Assembly: GCA_013115145.1 (NCBI GenBank)
Contig: JAAPAO010000153.1
Location: 1-61,156 of the forward strand
Direction of reading: 5' to 3'
Origin: Perkinsus chesapeaki
Lineage: Eukaryota; Perkinsozoa; Perkinsida; Perkinsidae
DNA length: 61,156 nucleotides
Shown: positions 11,050 to 21,498 of the stretch, piece after piece
Numbering within the stretch: the first letter of the stretch is position 1
How the letters are laid out: each line of letters starts with the position of its first letter
Made by a program: the position numbers and the translations under genes
Notes under the pieces: generated by a model
The model's database searches: none
The model's input: the letters and a program-made list of their open reading frames with translations, nothing else
What the model was told of the DNA's origin: nothing

Positions 11050-11558
11050 CGTCCCCGATCAACTGCTCATGCTAAACTATACTAGACTCAAACTCAAAAC
11101 CAGCTTAACTAACAACACCAAGTAAAGGACAACAGATATCATACCATCGCACTTGAGAACACTGGTAGGGCAAAGCGTCCATATCACGGACAAATGGAGA
11201 CATGCCGAAATCCTCAAAGTCCCGCGACATCCCGATTGAAATGCCATGCCGACCCTCGCTGCTTCGGTGTGTTGAGCAGCTTGCTGTCACCGCGATGTAG
11301 TCCAGCACCGGTCGTAGTGTGAGGCCGACCGTCTTCACTACGATGGAAGAGCACTGCCTTTCCTGGACTTCTGGGGAGATGCTGGTGACAGTAATGCAGA
11401 TGGGGATCGGTTTCAATTGGACCTGACAGAGGCAATCCAGACAGAATCACCAATCACGCAGAGACATTTATATGATGTATTTCTCGACTTCACAAAATTA
11501 TCATGTGGCAACCTGCGAATTGCAAGCTTTCGTTTTCTACTAGTACGTTGGACTTATC

Positions 11559-11583
11559 TAGCTTTTTATATAACTAAAAGCTA
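11559..11583. repeat. Short inverted repeat related to 12565-12656
   Basis: TAGCTTTT, nine bases, AAAAGCTA, followed by CGGG. The arms and the CGGG flank match the longer inverted-repeat element at 12565-12656. It may be a deleted relative. Confidence 0.5.
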
Positions 11584-12079
11584 CGGGCACCTACTCTATT
11601 TACTTGATAGTAGTAAGGAGCTAATTTAAACGGATCACATATGACATGAGTCATATCTGCATACTCTAGAACAAGTCTTCTATGGTCCTCAAAGTGATAT
11701 AATTATCATAAGGTATCAACAGATACTCCACAATGTACGTAGCTGAGGACTCTCAAAGTCCCCAGATCTTATACAAGTGAGTTCTTATTCGTGTAATCTA
11801 GACCAGTTGAACACTGTGCTATGGCTCACCCGGTAAACGTCTCCCCTTAGCGTCAAAGTGAACAGGGCTTTGACTTCGGCTATGACTTGGGGAGCTTCTT
11901 CTAGAGACTGCGCTTAGACATCTGATACCATCTGCAGTAGTCGAACGCAGGCCGTGATTCAGTTCTTTGCCGCACGCCAGACAACGACCGGGTAGAGATT
12001 GCGATGAAGCTGTCGATTCTTCATCTGATGGCTCATCATCTTCAACGACCTAAAAGGGATTGAGTCACGGTAATTATAG

Positions 12080-12960
12080 CATCGACGTGGTGACACCAAG
12101 ACGGCAGCGAATAGGCTGGAGAGGCACTTCGCGTGGAAGAATTCGAATCGTTTGGGATTTCCGCGATAAACCCAAGCCACTGGGAACATCACAACTCGGG
12201 AGGAACGTATTAGAAGTTGCCGTTAGAGGACATATCTTCTAGCAAAATTGCGAGTGAGTAAACCAATCCCGAATGGAAGCCTTAAGCTCACCCTAGCAGA
12301 ATGTATCTCGACGGTAACAGCCAATTCGTCTTTATCATCTGTGACCTGAAATAGAGCGGTTAGACGTTCATTCCTTATGCACTCACCTCCCCAAGGAGCT
12401 TGCTAATTTGACAGAAATTTGCCCAGAGCAGACCGTATCGGCACCACCATAGGGACTCCTCGAAGACATCCACTCGGGGACCCTTATGCTGTCGACCGAT
12501 AGACACGGACCTGAGCATTGTTATTGACTAAGTGCAGCAGCATGGTTTGCAGAAATCTCAATGTGTAGCTTTTTAGCATTCACCAAGGCCAAAGCTTGAG
12601 TATCCCGGAAGAGTTTAGTTCAACAGAATGCGCTAGAAATAACACTAAAAAGCTACGGGACGAGTCCGGAAAAGATTGATCGCTCCGTCTTCATGTTCGA
12701 TATTTTGTAAAATCGTCGACTGCCGGCCACTCACCATCGTATCTTGGTCCTGTTAGGCACGCGCATCTTGATAGCACACCAACCGTTACGACTGGTAACA
12801 TCACCATTTGGAAAGAACTCCACCTACACACCAAACTATAGCTTCGACTACAAGGGGCTGGTGTAGATCAATGGAGAAAGCCCTACTTGCGCGAAGTCCA
12901 AGCCAGTCAGATCGGTGACCTCCTCCGAAAGATACGGTCGGCCCTTTTGGTACCTACACA
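12080..12960 (-). CDS. MATH/TRAF-like domain protein (partial gene model)
   Basis: Exons: about 12960-12888 (start uncertain), 12823-12735, 12510-12387, 12345-12292 and about 12238-12085, joined in frame by GT-AG introns. The joined product reads VEFFPNGDVTSRNGW, then CAIKMRVPNRTKIRW, SVSIG, WWCRYGLLW and DELAVTVEIHSAR. The order strand-PNG-W-hydrophobic strands, ending in a TVTVEI-type strand, resembles a MATH domain, which binds peptide or TRAF-type partners. The TRIM-like gene starts just downstream at 11049 on the same strand. Some TRIM proteins carry MATH domains, but a separate gene is simpler because the TRIM model has its own start. Coding limits to 11105 and beyond 12960 are unclear. 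The MATH call is by pattern only. Confidence 0.4.
12565..12656. repeat. MITE-like element with 12-bp terminal inverted repeats in an intron
   Basis: GTAGCTTTTTAG and its exact reverse complement CTAAAAAGCTAC bound a 92-bp segment inside the 12511-12734 intron of the MATH-like gene. No target-site duplication is obvious. The shorter relative is at 11559-11583. Confidence 0.55.
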
Positions 12961-13056
12961 CTCCATCTGTTGGACCCCCTCGGTTGAGTGTTGAGCTTTC
13001 CCCACGCAAGCGTCGCAGGAAATACAATCTCTATTAATGGGAAAGGAAAAATAATA

Positions 13057-13127
13057 CCAAATGCCCTCGAAATTGAATTTCGAGGGCATTTGGCAGAATT
13101 TTTTGAAAAAAGGAATTTCGGAAATTC
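13057..13127. repeat. 37-bp perfect palindrome (18-bp arms, 1-nt centre) plus a second
   Basis: 13057-13093 is CCAAATGCCCTCGAAATT, G, and the exact complement. It is the longest perfect palindrome noticed in the window. 13113-13127 is GAATTTC, G, GAAATTC, which reuses the inner AATTTC of the first. A palindrome this long can extrude as a hairpin. Confidence 0.9.
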
Positions 13128-13425
13128 TCGAACGAATTCTTGAACGCGTATTCCAACACGGACGAGAATCATGACGATGACAATAACCGATCTCCTCTTT
13201 CCAACTGCTCAAGGCGGGCATGCGCCCAACGAGCCAAAAGCAAGAGGAATCGAGGACTATCAATCATGTCTCAAGAGTTCATTTTTAAAGCACTAATTCT
13301 TCCTCGAACATCTATTTCCGCGATCCCGAACCCAGTTTATCGGCAAGCCTCGCCGGAGACAGCAGCGATGGTTAGATGAACTCCTGGCATCACGGAAAGC
13401 TTACCTTTGAATTTTGTCTGAAATA

Positions 13426-16192
13426 CTAGGCACAGTGAACGTGAACCGACTTCGCTTCTCCGTAGCCTTGGTCGATGCCAAGCTCGACTGAATCGACAGA
13501 CATGCTCCCCACTATAGCGCGGTCGGCGCTCACCCTTCTGGATGCCTCGGAGACTTTGCTAGACCTTCGACTGGACGATCTACACAGAAAGAACATCTGA
13601 AGATTACTGATACCGAGAAAACGCGATTGCTATACTTTCCAATTAACGTAAGGAAACCACATCTTCCTAATTTTTCTGCCAACCGTTTCAAGTATAATAC
13701 TTAAGGATATTATTAACAAATAAATGGCTACGGTCCAGCCCTGAGTCGATCGAGGAACTCACCGCAGGGCGCTCAACGAGCCCCGTCGACTTCCGCCGCC
13801 TCCGCTCAGCTCTCCTAGATGCGACGGACACAACGTTGCATGGGTCTCGCCATGTCCATGCTCCTGCTTGAGCCTCTCACACTCATCAAGCAGCTCCTCT
13901 GAAATAGACAACCTCACGAAAGAACTATTCGTGGCCGGGCAGCAATTCCCTAGTTTTCGTAACAACATTCCCATCCGTCGGGTAATATGTTTACGGAAGT
14001 ATTCACCATATCAATTTATCAATACAACTAGCATGCACACAAGTGACACACTCTGGTGTGTGCAAGAGGAGGTCGCCTCAACGGCCTGTACTAGTCCAAA
14101 TATCTACCGAATTTCCTACTCTTCGCGAGCTTAGGATACCACACCCTCATGCGGCCAAATGCTACCCTGGCCAGGAAGCCATAGAGGAGCGTAAAATGTC
14201 CCCAGATGACATACACCTCGTGTTTCTGTGTGGCCCACGAACACATCATCCAGCCAATTCCCACTTATGCATCATCGTCGCAACAAGGAATATTTTTCGA
14301 CCCTCGGCGAACCACTTCTGTGTCGCCAGTTGGTCCAGGGCCTGGACCCCAGACTTTCCCGACCTCACCGATACGAGCGTCCCGATCAGCTATGATCTTA
14401 GTGTTCTCTTCGACAAGCGATTCATTGTACTTCAAACCCTCTTGGACTTCCTGCAACTCTTTCCGGACTTCACCAATCTGAATACGTTGAGAAAATGCAA
14501 GTGAAAGCAATATAGCAAGATTTCCGATACCTCCCGTCGTTGGGCTGCGAGCTGCTCTCCTCGCTGTTTCAGCTGCGTTTTAAATTCCTTCTCTTTCTGG
14601 GCAACCTGGCACAAACCATATGACACAGGTTCGAATCCCACAGGCGACATCTCACCTCCGCTTCAAATGCTTTCATTTTTTCCTTGAATTCACCCTTCAC
14701 CCTTTTAGTGATGTCCTTTTCAGCTGCGGTAAGCTTGGTAGAGTACTGCGCCGTCAAACCACCAAGATCCTCTTCCTGAATCAACTAATCCAGACTTCAT
14801 CACGCAAGTAAAGCAACGCCAAAATGGGACCAAATTGGTCCGCGAATTATCGATCGAATGTTGAACAATAGCCACTCTACTGACACGCGTGCACATCTTG
14901 CACTGTGGAAGTTGCACATGATCCACAAACGACTAAGTTATATTGTCTGTGAAATATCGCAGCACCACCTCCCAAATGTAATCGCTCCCCCCAACTCTGA
15001 TTCAATATAAATCTCGCTCATCCGATAAGTTAGCCGTCCGTGGTTCAGGATTGATTCCAGCATGAACTCACCATCTCAGAGACTCTCGTTTCCAGCGCAT
15101 TTTTCTCCATCTGCAGTTCATCGATCCTTCTCAGATGACCAGCAATTATCGTCTCATATTCATCCTTCAACTGCCGAATCCTGAGCCGCCAGAGATTGTT
15201 CGCACTAGAAAGATCGCCGCATTTTCCCCATTGTGTCACCACTGAAAACTGAGGAAACTTGACATCCTGCACTTCCTAGAATATTGGGGTGAGACGTATA
15301 AGTTAAGTATCTCATAATCTATATGTAGAAGCAGACTATTATCCACGTTATTATATCTCCTGAGTAAGAGCAGTCTAGGAAGGATACAATCTACCCAAAT
15401 GCATCACGTAACATACTGTCAGCATTTTTGTGAATGCTTTCCAGCCGGGGCATGCTCCCATTTTTTTGCAGCGGATCCTTGTGGGAAAATAAACAAGTCC
15501 AAGCGATGACCGAATGAGAATAGAACCGAAATTTCCGCCTTGCGTTTGATTGTTATCTCAGTAGTTCCATTTTTATCCATATAATATGCAAGAGAAGGCA
15601 GAATGCCCCAACCGGGGATCGAACCCGGGTGACATACATAAGATCGGTCTTCGATGGTGTCTTCTCATTTCCACTTGTCTCGCATTGCACATTGTCGTAA
15701 AACTCGCAGAGGTCAGAATCTGTCTCAATGGGGATCCTCGACAACCCTGTGTAACCTAACTCAAAAATGTGAAACAAAAGTCGCTTCGCTCCGCTAAGCA
15801 CTTGATATTATCATCTCCACCAGCTTTATTTCCGCGTCAACACCGAGGGCCTCAGCGATGCCACTTTTAAGTGCCTAAAATAGTAACGGCAAATTTACCG
15901 GGCCCGGGAATCGAACCTGTGCGGAAACAATAGATTACGTTTTCCTCACCTGGAACGTCAGGGGAGTTTCCTCGCCGAGCAAAACAGCTTCTGAAAAGTC
16001 AACCACCAACACCAGAAACTTGAACCTGATGACAGAAGTCTTCAGTGCGACATTTTCAGGTTACATCTGGTTGTAAATCTCCCTGGGAGGGTAGGGCACT
16101 GCAATACCGCGATCTATCGGAAACTCAGGCGCGGTGACCGGCCGACAGGTCTCGTCTCGGGCCTCCAACTCTACAACGGTCGTATCCACCAT
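13426..16192 (-). CDS. Coiled-coil protein of unknown function, many short exons
   Basis: The start at 16192 (Met-Val-Asp-Thr-Thr) gives an acidic N-terminus. It splices over 40 nt to FKFLVLVVDFSEAVL...GVDAEIKLVE, then exons around 15800-15638, 15477-15416, 15270-15072 (RLRIRQLKDEYETI), 14785-14656, 14605-14540, 14490-14390 and 13905-13764, ending with a Ser/Arg-rich tail at about 13426. The middle is long heptad coiled coil (VAQKEKEFKTQLKQRGEQL, IGEVRKELQEVQEGL). No enzymatic motif is seen; a structural or cytoskeletal role is a guess. At least four of its introns carry tRNA-arm-like cores. The exon at about 15800 and the last exon boundary are the weakest parts; some 3' exons could continue past the stop chosen here. 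Confidence 0.5.
14606..14655 (-). repeat. 50-nt intron with antisense tRNA B-box
   Basis: The whole intron runs from GTGAGATG to GTGCCAG between EAEV and AQKEKEF coding blocks. Its centre is GGGATTCGAACC, the reverse complement of a canonical tRNA B-box, so the tRNA-like sequence is antisense to the transcript. Confidence 0.65.
15038..15062 (+). repeat. Degenerate tRNA T-arm-like core in intron (antisense)
   Basis: GTGGTTCAGGATTGATTCCA lies just inside the donor of the intron that starts at 15071 on the minus strand. It looks like a B-box with a small insertion. This is the weakest member of the series. Confidence 0.35.
15478..15637 (-). repeat. Intron with perfect tRNA T-arm next to the 5' splice site
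   Basis: After the donor GTATGTCAC comes CCGGG-TTCGATC-CCCGG, a perfect 5-bp T-stem with a 7-nt T-loop, in transcript orientation. The exon on the other side begins DPLQKN. No D-arm or anticodon arm is recognisable. Confidence 0.65.
15875..15949 (-). repeat. 75-nt intron with tRNA-like core, sense
   Basis: The intron runs from GTGAGGAAAACG to TTACTATTTTAG between TPLTFQ and ALKSGIAEAL. It contains CCGCACAGGTTCGATTCCC. The identical 19 bases occur in the SF3B2 intron at 24239-24315, there antisense to its transcript. Confidence 0.7.
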
Positions 16193-16645
16193 ATCCAATC
16201 AACAACAGGCTCAACTGTGAAATAGAGTCACTGGCAAATAGGCAGCGATTTAAACGTTAATTTAATAGTGGAGCGGATGGGGAATGGAGATCAGCTTCAT
16301 CCAGCCTCGCAGGAATCTATTCCCCAGAGATTGGAAAATGTCCCCGGGCAGTCCCCGGAGACACAATACAAATTTTCTTGAAATGTCTTTAGGCGGAAAA
16401 AGACGTCGAATGCATTTCCTCTGGGCCCCAAATTGGACGTTTCCCAGTGACTTCCCTACCCCCATCAAGTAACAAACTCAACACCTTTTGAATGAGCAGC
16501 AGCCTTTGGCGAACTATTGGGAATATAGTATTAATGATACACAGCAGCAGCCATCATCTCCTCATTGGAGGATCATCTTCTCATACCGCTCCTTCCTCAA
16601 ATCACATTTATATTACACATATACGGCCAGTGAATTCAAACAAAT

Positions 16646-18559
16646 TCAAACAGTGAATTTCAAAAAAACTCTCCGTCGCTTTGCCGGTGAGCCAGCAGCT
16701 GCCCTAACCAGCCCCCGTTTAACCTGCACCCCATCCCTCGAATCTTCTTCATCATTCTCATCAAACGGCGGCGGTGTGACCCCTCGCCCCTCCGTACTTG
16801 TTTCACTCAACTCCACACTGTCTCCTTGCGACATCCCAGACCCGTCCTCAATATGAATATCCAGGCCACCGTAATTAATATGATACCAATTCCCGTTCAC
16901 TTTAACCAGCATCGCTTCCTCGTTTACAGATTGTATCATCAGCCCGGTCTTCCCATCCACCGTGGCTGTCGCCATCGCACTCGGCGCCTCCGTCACCGCC
17001 TCCGCGCACGCAGAAAACTGCTTTAATCTCCTTTGCTGCTGCTGAGCCTTCTTCTGATGCCGAGTTATGTGGTCCAATCGCTTCAGCTTCGCCCGGAGCT
17101 TCCCTATATCCGGTTGCTGATCCGGATGGTCTTGCAAATTCAATTCCATCAATTTCGCTCCAGTGCAAAGCGTCACGCGCCCTCTAATATGCCGCTCTGG
17201 CAAAGTCATATCCCTTTTATGAACAAACCCATGTTTCTCATACCAACTTATCGCGTTCTCGCTCGCGTATGTGATAACGTAATGTACCCCGCTGGACGCC
17301 AACAACGACAGCCACACCTTCAGAAGCCATGACCCCAGCCCTTGCCTCTGGCGAGTGAAATCCACACTGAAAAAGTGCAGTTCGCTGAAACCCAGTTGCG
17401 GGTCCAGGTGATGGCACAGAGCCGCCAACGCTTGATCTGGCTCGTCCAGCGACACCAGAGCGTGTATCCGACTTCTCGCCGATCGGCACATACGAGGGAT
17501 GTATCCCCTATCGAACTCAGGCAAAGTCCGACCGAATACAGCAAGACACGATTCGACCAAAGCCGCCGTCATTGTGCAATCTGTCCCACATATATTACCA
17601 TCTTCCGGCAGAGACTCTACCGCTCCCATCGATGCATACTCCGAAATCGGGGAGTCCCCCGAACTCTCCGGTGGCGGCGGCTCCGTCATACTGCCGACCA
17701 CCCTCAGCTTTGATCGATCCAACACACCATGTTTTCTTACTCGCTTGCAATGGAAAAGCACATCAATCGTCTCGTCGTAGATGCCCTTGTTATCCCCAGA
17801 GTACCGCACCGTCAACAGCGTCCCTCTAACCTCATAAACGGATGCTTCGAACACTCCTCTCATTTCCCCACCAAAGCGCTCATCGTGCATTATCTTAACC
17901 AGGTCACCGACTCTATAGGTCGTATTTAGCTTCTCATTCGCCTCCACAATGGAAGGATGCAAATTCCTCGCCACCATCAAAGCCGTGCTGCTCACTGACC
18001 GCGTGCAAGGACCTGCTTCCACCACCACCTCAGAGTCCTTCTCCTCGGAGACAATCGTATTCCTTTGCCCAGCCGATCGGGTTGTCCACGTTGGCTTCAA
18101 CACTGCCGCCCCCTGCCCTCCAAATGCCAGTCCAGTCTGCACCCAATTCGGCTGTTGTTGTTGTTGTTGCTGGCTCGCTCTCACCATCGCAGCTTGAGCT
18201 CGACTGTACACTGGCGGAGTTGCCTTATCCTTCCCCACCACCTTCCCCCCTTCCTCCGAATTCGTACCATTTATTACCGATCCCGTAGAAGTTGAGTTCT
18301 CCGAATTGCTAGTCGACCCCTCAAGACCGCCGCCGCTCTTCGCCCCCTGGCCCGTCGGACTCTGGCGTTGCTCGACAATCTGCGAGGCCAGCATGACTGC
18401 ATTTCTCAGCTGCTCCTGACTGTATTGGTTCCCAGGGAGCGAGTAATACTTTGCCGGATGATGCAAACTACTCATACCGCTCCCTTCTCTATTTCCAACC
18501 GTCACCCCACCCTGCTTCAATACTTGCTGCGCCGAACTGGCCGCCATTGGTTCTGACAT
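16646..18559 (-). CDS. GCN5-type N-acetyltransferase with a Tudor/chromo-barrel-like module
   Basis: A single 637-residue frame without introns. The N-terminal 200 residues are low complexity, with a Gln run. At about 210-270, YRVGDLVKI...GGEMRGVFEASVYEV...LLTVRYSGD...YDETIDV fits a Tudor or chromo-barrel-like fold. At about 340-480 is a GNAT core: FSVDFTRQRQGLGSWLL is the acetyl-CoA-binding A motif (R/Q-x-x-G-x-G pattern), and VHYVITYASENAISWYEKHGF-like sequence matches the GCN5/PCAF signature that ends in YF-KK-GF. Together these suggest a chromatin-bound histone or protein acetyltransferase in the nucleus. The C-terminus is acidic and then ends in a basic stretch (SPAKRRRVFL), a likely nuclear localisation signal. 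No bromodomain is seen, so it is not a standard GCN5. Confidence 0.7.
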   Translation of the reverse strand: MSEPMAASSAQQVLKQGGVTVGNREGSGMSSLHHPAKYYSLPGNQYSQEQLRNAVMLASQIVEQRQSPTGQGAKSGGGLEGSTSNSENSTSTGSVINGTNSEEGGKVVGKDKATPPVYSRAQAAMVRASQQQQQQQPNWVQTGLAFGGQGAAVLKPTWTTRSAGQRNTIVSEEKDSEVVVEAGPCTRSVSSTALMVARNLHPSIVEANEKLNTTYRVGDLVKIMHDERFGGEMRGVFEASVYEVRGTLLTVRYSGDNKGIYDETIDVLFHCKRVRKHGVLDRSKLRVVGSMTEPPPPESSGDSPISEYASMGAVESLPEDGNICGTDCTMTAALVESCLAVFGRTLPEFDRGYIPRMCRSARSRIHALVSLDEPDQALAALCHHLDPQLGFSELHFFSVDFTRQRQGLGSWLLKVWLSLLASSGVHYVITYASENAISWYEKHGFVHKRDMTLPERHIRGRVTLCTGAKLMELNLQDHPDQQPDIGKLRAKLKRLDHITRHQKKAQQQQRRLKQFSACAEAVTEAPSAMATATVDGKTGLMIQSVNEEAMLVKVNGNWYHINYGGLDIHIEDGSGMSQGDSVELSETSTEGRGVTPPPFDENDEEDSRDGVQVKRGLVRAAAGSPAKRRRVFLKFTV

Positions 18560-18933
18560 TCGATCGTGATGACAATGGACGTTTGAAAGGAATAAGCAAA
18601 TGACCTGTAACGGATATCATTAAAAATAAGGTACGCGAGCCTCAACTTCCCAACTATTCGGTTCAAATTCACTCATTAACATCTGTAAAATATAAGGAGC
18701 TGTTATTACCAGATCTAGTGTTATTAGTAACCGACTGTGCGATCCCTATACAGATAACAAGGTTCCCATTATCTCCAGTGAGAAGATACTCGCCACGATC
18801 TTTACCAAATAGCTGCCGTAGGCCACCAGTCAGTGTATTAGTACGCCAACAACGACAGCAATACAACACCAGGATCACCCTCAGAACGCAAGCCAATGAG
18901 AACTAGCAGAAACTAGTCATGTGACGTGACACC

Positions 18934-19830
18934 TTATCGCTGAGCTGATTCGCCAATAAATTCGGATGCTCTGGGATCTGTCACTTGAAGTTCACCCTTC
19001 AAATGCTGAAATAATACCCTCCCCGAGGATCGAACCCACGCCACTCTTACCTTCTTAAGCTGATCTCCCTTAAGTGGATAGGGATGAGGCTCGATTATAA
19101 GAGGATCCTTTATGCAAGGATTGTTCCATTCGTCATACCTGTCAACCGAACGCTATCGGAGTCACACTGTCTTGGAAACCATCACACTTCGACTCAAGAG
19201 TGTCAGGTGAGAGGACCCCTCTCATCCGATGTTCGGCCCAGGGAGAATGAATTTGACTTTTCTCGTTCGTTCTAGCGATATTTTTCAAGAATACTTTCGA
19301 TCGTATCTCCACTTTAAGGTCTTCGACAAACACGTCTCTGTAAGGCCAGATTGTCCCGTGTCCGTGCCCCCCCCAGTCCAAAGAGTTAGACTTGCGAACT
19401 GTCATCCATCCAACCCAGGTTCAAACCCCACCGCTATTACTTCAAACATATCCGTCGCTGACTAACTCTCACTCCTTGCGGAGGATTCACCAGCGGTCGA
19501 GGGAAAATATGCTAACCATCCACCCATCATGACCGCGCGCCACAAAATTCCTCTAGTACCCAGTACGCCTTTTGCCTAAGTTGTATCAACAATTTATTAT
19601 CTTCCACACTCGTGATGAACTCCGTTCGATACCGCCACAAATCTGACATGCCAAAAATTTCGCGGGAAAATTTCAAAAACTTTCCGTGAATTTTTCCACA
19701 CCCTACCATCTCGCAGCAATTCCTCCCTCGGCTCCGGCAACACATTGGCATAACTGAACAGGAGCCAAAGATTCCACTCCAAAAATCTACATAGTGCGCA
19801 CACGACAGACATCAAAGCAATTACAGCGCT
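18934..19830 (-). CDS. Hypothetical protein, multi-exon
   Basis: Exons inferred from in-frame GT-AG joins: a hydrophobic block (VVCALCRFLEWNLWLLFSY) and PEPREELLRD; then DLWRYRTEFITSVEDNKLL...YWVLEEF (to about 19540); then about 19406-19190 (WPYRDVFVEDLKVEIRSKVF and SPWAEHRMRGVL); then YDEWNNPCIKDPLIIEPHPY; and last HLKGELQVTDPRASEF, ending at 18934. I do not recognise the family. The short length, basic segments and position beside mitochondrial bL27 would fit an organellar protein, but that is inference. Two introns (19006-19050 and about 19407-19537) carry tRNA-arm cores. The N-terminal exon and the exact splice after EEF are uncertain. Confidence 0.45.
19006..19050 (-). repeat. 45-nt intron, nearly all tRNA 3' half
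   Basis: The intron between GDQLKK and HLKGEL runs from GTAAGAGTGGCG to GGGTATTATTTCAG. Its centre is GTGGGTTCGATCCTC, a B-box with one mismatch, in transcript orientation. Confidence 0.7.
19418..19446 (+). repeat. tRNA T-arm-like core inside an intron (antisense)
   Basis: CCCAGGTTCAAACCCCACC on the + strand lies within the minus-strand intron of about 19407-19537. It matches the B-box consensus fully. Confidence 0.5.
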
Positions 19831-19984
19831 TCGGGCCTCGTAGCATTTTCTCGCCGAAGCTCCTTTAGAATTTTAAGGAGATTTCAACCCAACAAATGTG
19901 CCACGGACCAAATACTACCATTACGCTATTCAACGCATCGCCCCCGCCGCTAGCAAACATCACCGATCCTCCTCCTCCTCTTCC

Positions 19985-21364
19985 CTAGTACAATCTTTCC
20001 TTCTCCGGATCATAGGTATACTTAACCCTTCCACTCACTGCAGCCTTCAATGATGTAGTCTTCGTCACAACTACATTCTCCCCTGTAAGATAAAACGTAT
20101 AGCTCATCCATCACATTCCATATCAACAGTTAAGCATGAATGGAAATAATGCCACCCTTATCCACTTCTATTAATAAATAAACTAATAACGTATATCTAC
20201 CTTATACCACATAACATACAATCACACTACCCGTCATCTAGAGCTGTGCAAACTTGACGGGCGATCTTGGTTGTATATCTCGAGGAGACAATCTAATGCT
20301 ATTAGTTATAGCCTAGTAATAGCTAATAGTGTAGAGTAATAGCCTAGTAATAGCTAATAGTGTAGAGTAATAGCCTAGTAANNNNNNNNNNNNNNNNNNN
20401 NNNNNNNNNNNNNNNNNNNNNNNNNNNNNNNNNNNNNNNNNNNNNNNNNNNNNNNNNNNNNNNNNNNNNNNNNNNNNNNNGTAATAGCCTAGTAATAGCT
20501 AATAGTGTAGAGTAATAGCCTAGTAATAGCTAATAGTGTAGAGTAATAGCCTATTACTCTACACACTTACAACGCTTATTTAATCCACATAACAGTGTCT
20601 TCAATTACTACATATAACTATTCTCTCAGCTATGAGTATAACGAACTCAGTCAACTGTCCAGCTTTATCTTCCGTCCCACCCATCCCTATCACCTGGATA
20701 GAACTTGAAGTTCCTTTTCCTCGTAGATCCAGGATTCTTAGATATATAATGCCTCTGCCTCACTATTATCCTACTCGCCTCAACATACTCCGAACTCAAT
20801 GCCTTCATACCAATATGAGGCTTATCGGCGAATCGTCGCGTAAAGGGACTCGTGTCAGCTGAAAACAACAGCACCCTCGATACATTTCCCCTATGCATAA
20901 CAGTAAAGTGTAATAGGATAGAGTTCCCCTTTTGCTCCTGAAATCTCCGTACTGAGATTCCCTCACAAAGCGGCAAGAGAAAATGGCAGATGCGTTCGGA
21001 AGTTTCGGATTTGCCGTCCACATGTTTTTCTCGATACTCATATATTCGCAGTGGTAAAACAACACATGCATATCTTATGACAGTATTAGTGTAGATAAGT
21101 CAATACACTAACCGAAATCGAGTATACAATATAAAGCTACCAGAACAACCGATCTATCACAACATAAAGGCTGAAGTGGAGGCTTCTCCACTTACCAGGC
21201 TTATCGTAAGCTTGCTGCTTTGTAACTTTCCACCTCATCTGTTCTGTAGATAAATTCCAAGATGTCCCTCTAGGCACCAATGGCGAAGATAACAGCCCAA
21301 AAAGGCCCATTCTCCCACCTATTCGTTGCATTGGGGCAATGAAGCCCATAAAAATGGGATACAA
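19985..21364 (-). CDS. Mitochondrial large-subunit ribosomal protein bL27
   Basis: Three exons: 21364-21196, 20858-20694 and 20082-19985. Exon 1 gives a basic N-terminal extension and then RWKVTKQQAYDKP, the usual bL27 start (the RWATKKAGG-type region). Exon 2 gives IGMKALSSEYVEASRIIVRQR and KFYPG. Exon 3 completes the GENV motif across the splice (CCA G/GG GAG AAT) and continues VVVTKTTSLKAAVSGRVKY to a stop. The order matches bL27: RW..K, G.K.....V.AG.IIVRQRG, HPGENV, GRVKF. The insert after IIVRQR (about 13 residues) is unusual. The N-terminal extension and nuclear location point to the mitochondrial ribosome, though a relict plastid is possible. Intron 2 holds a 31-bp tandem repeat and the assembly gap. 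Confidence 0.8.
20300..20562 (+). repeat. 31-bp tandem repeat spanning an assembly gap, ending in a palindrome
   Basis: The unit AGTAATAGCCTAGTAATAGC followed by TAATAGTGTAG repeats on both sides of 99 unknown bases (20382-20480). The true copy number is therefore unknown. The array ends at 20538-20562 with GTAGAGTAATA, GCC, TATTACTCTAC, an 11-bp-arm palindrome made from the repeat unit and its inverse. It lies in intron 2 of the bL27 gene. Confidence 0.9.
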
Positions 21365-21498
21365 CTCAACCTATCTGGTATCATGCACGCATGAAGCTAA
21401 GATTCCCCAACACAACTACAACCACTTTATTGAAAGATTTCATCCAACGTAAACTGTAGCGCATCACCAATATTTGCCAACTTCGCTCCGCCCAAATC

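Noticed and set aside
16262-16468. Minus-strand frame just downstream of the acetyltransferase
   Set aside because: 68 residues, no motif; its interior holds short direct repeats (TCCCCGG). Not enough support for a gene.
20281-20562. CRISPR array
   Set aside because: Head-to-tail 31-bp tandem repeat without unique spacers, in a eukaryotic intron.
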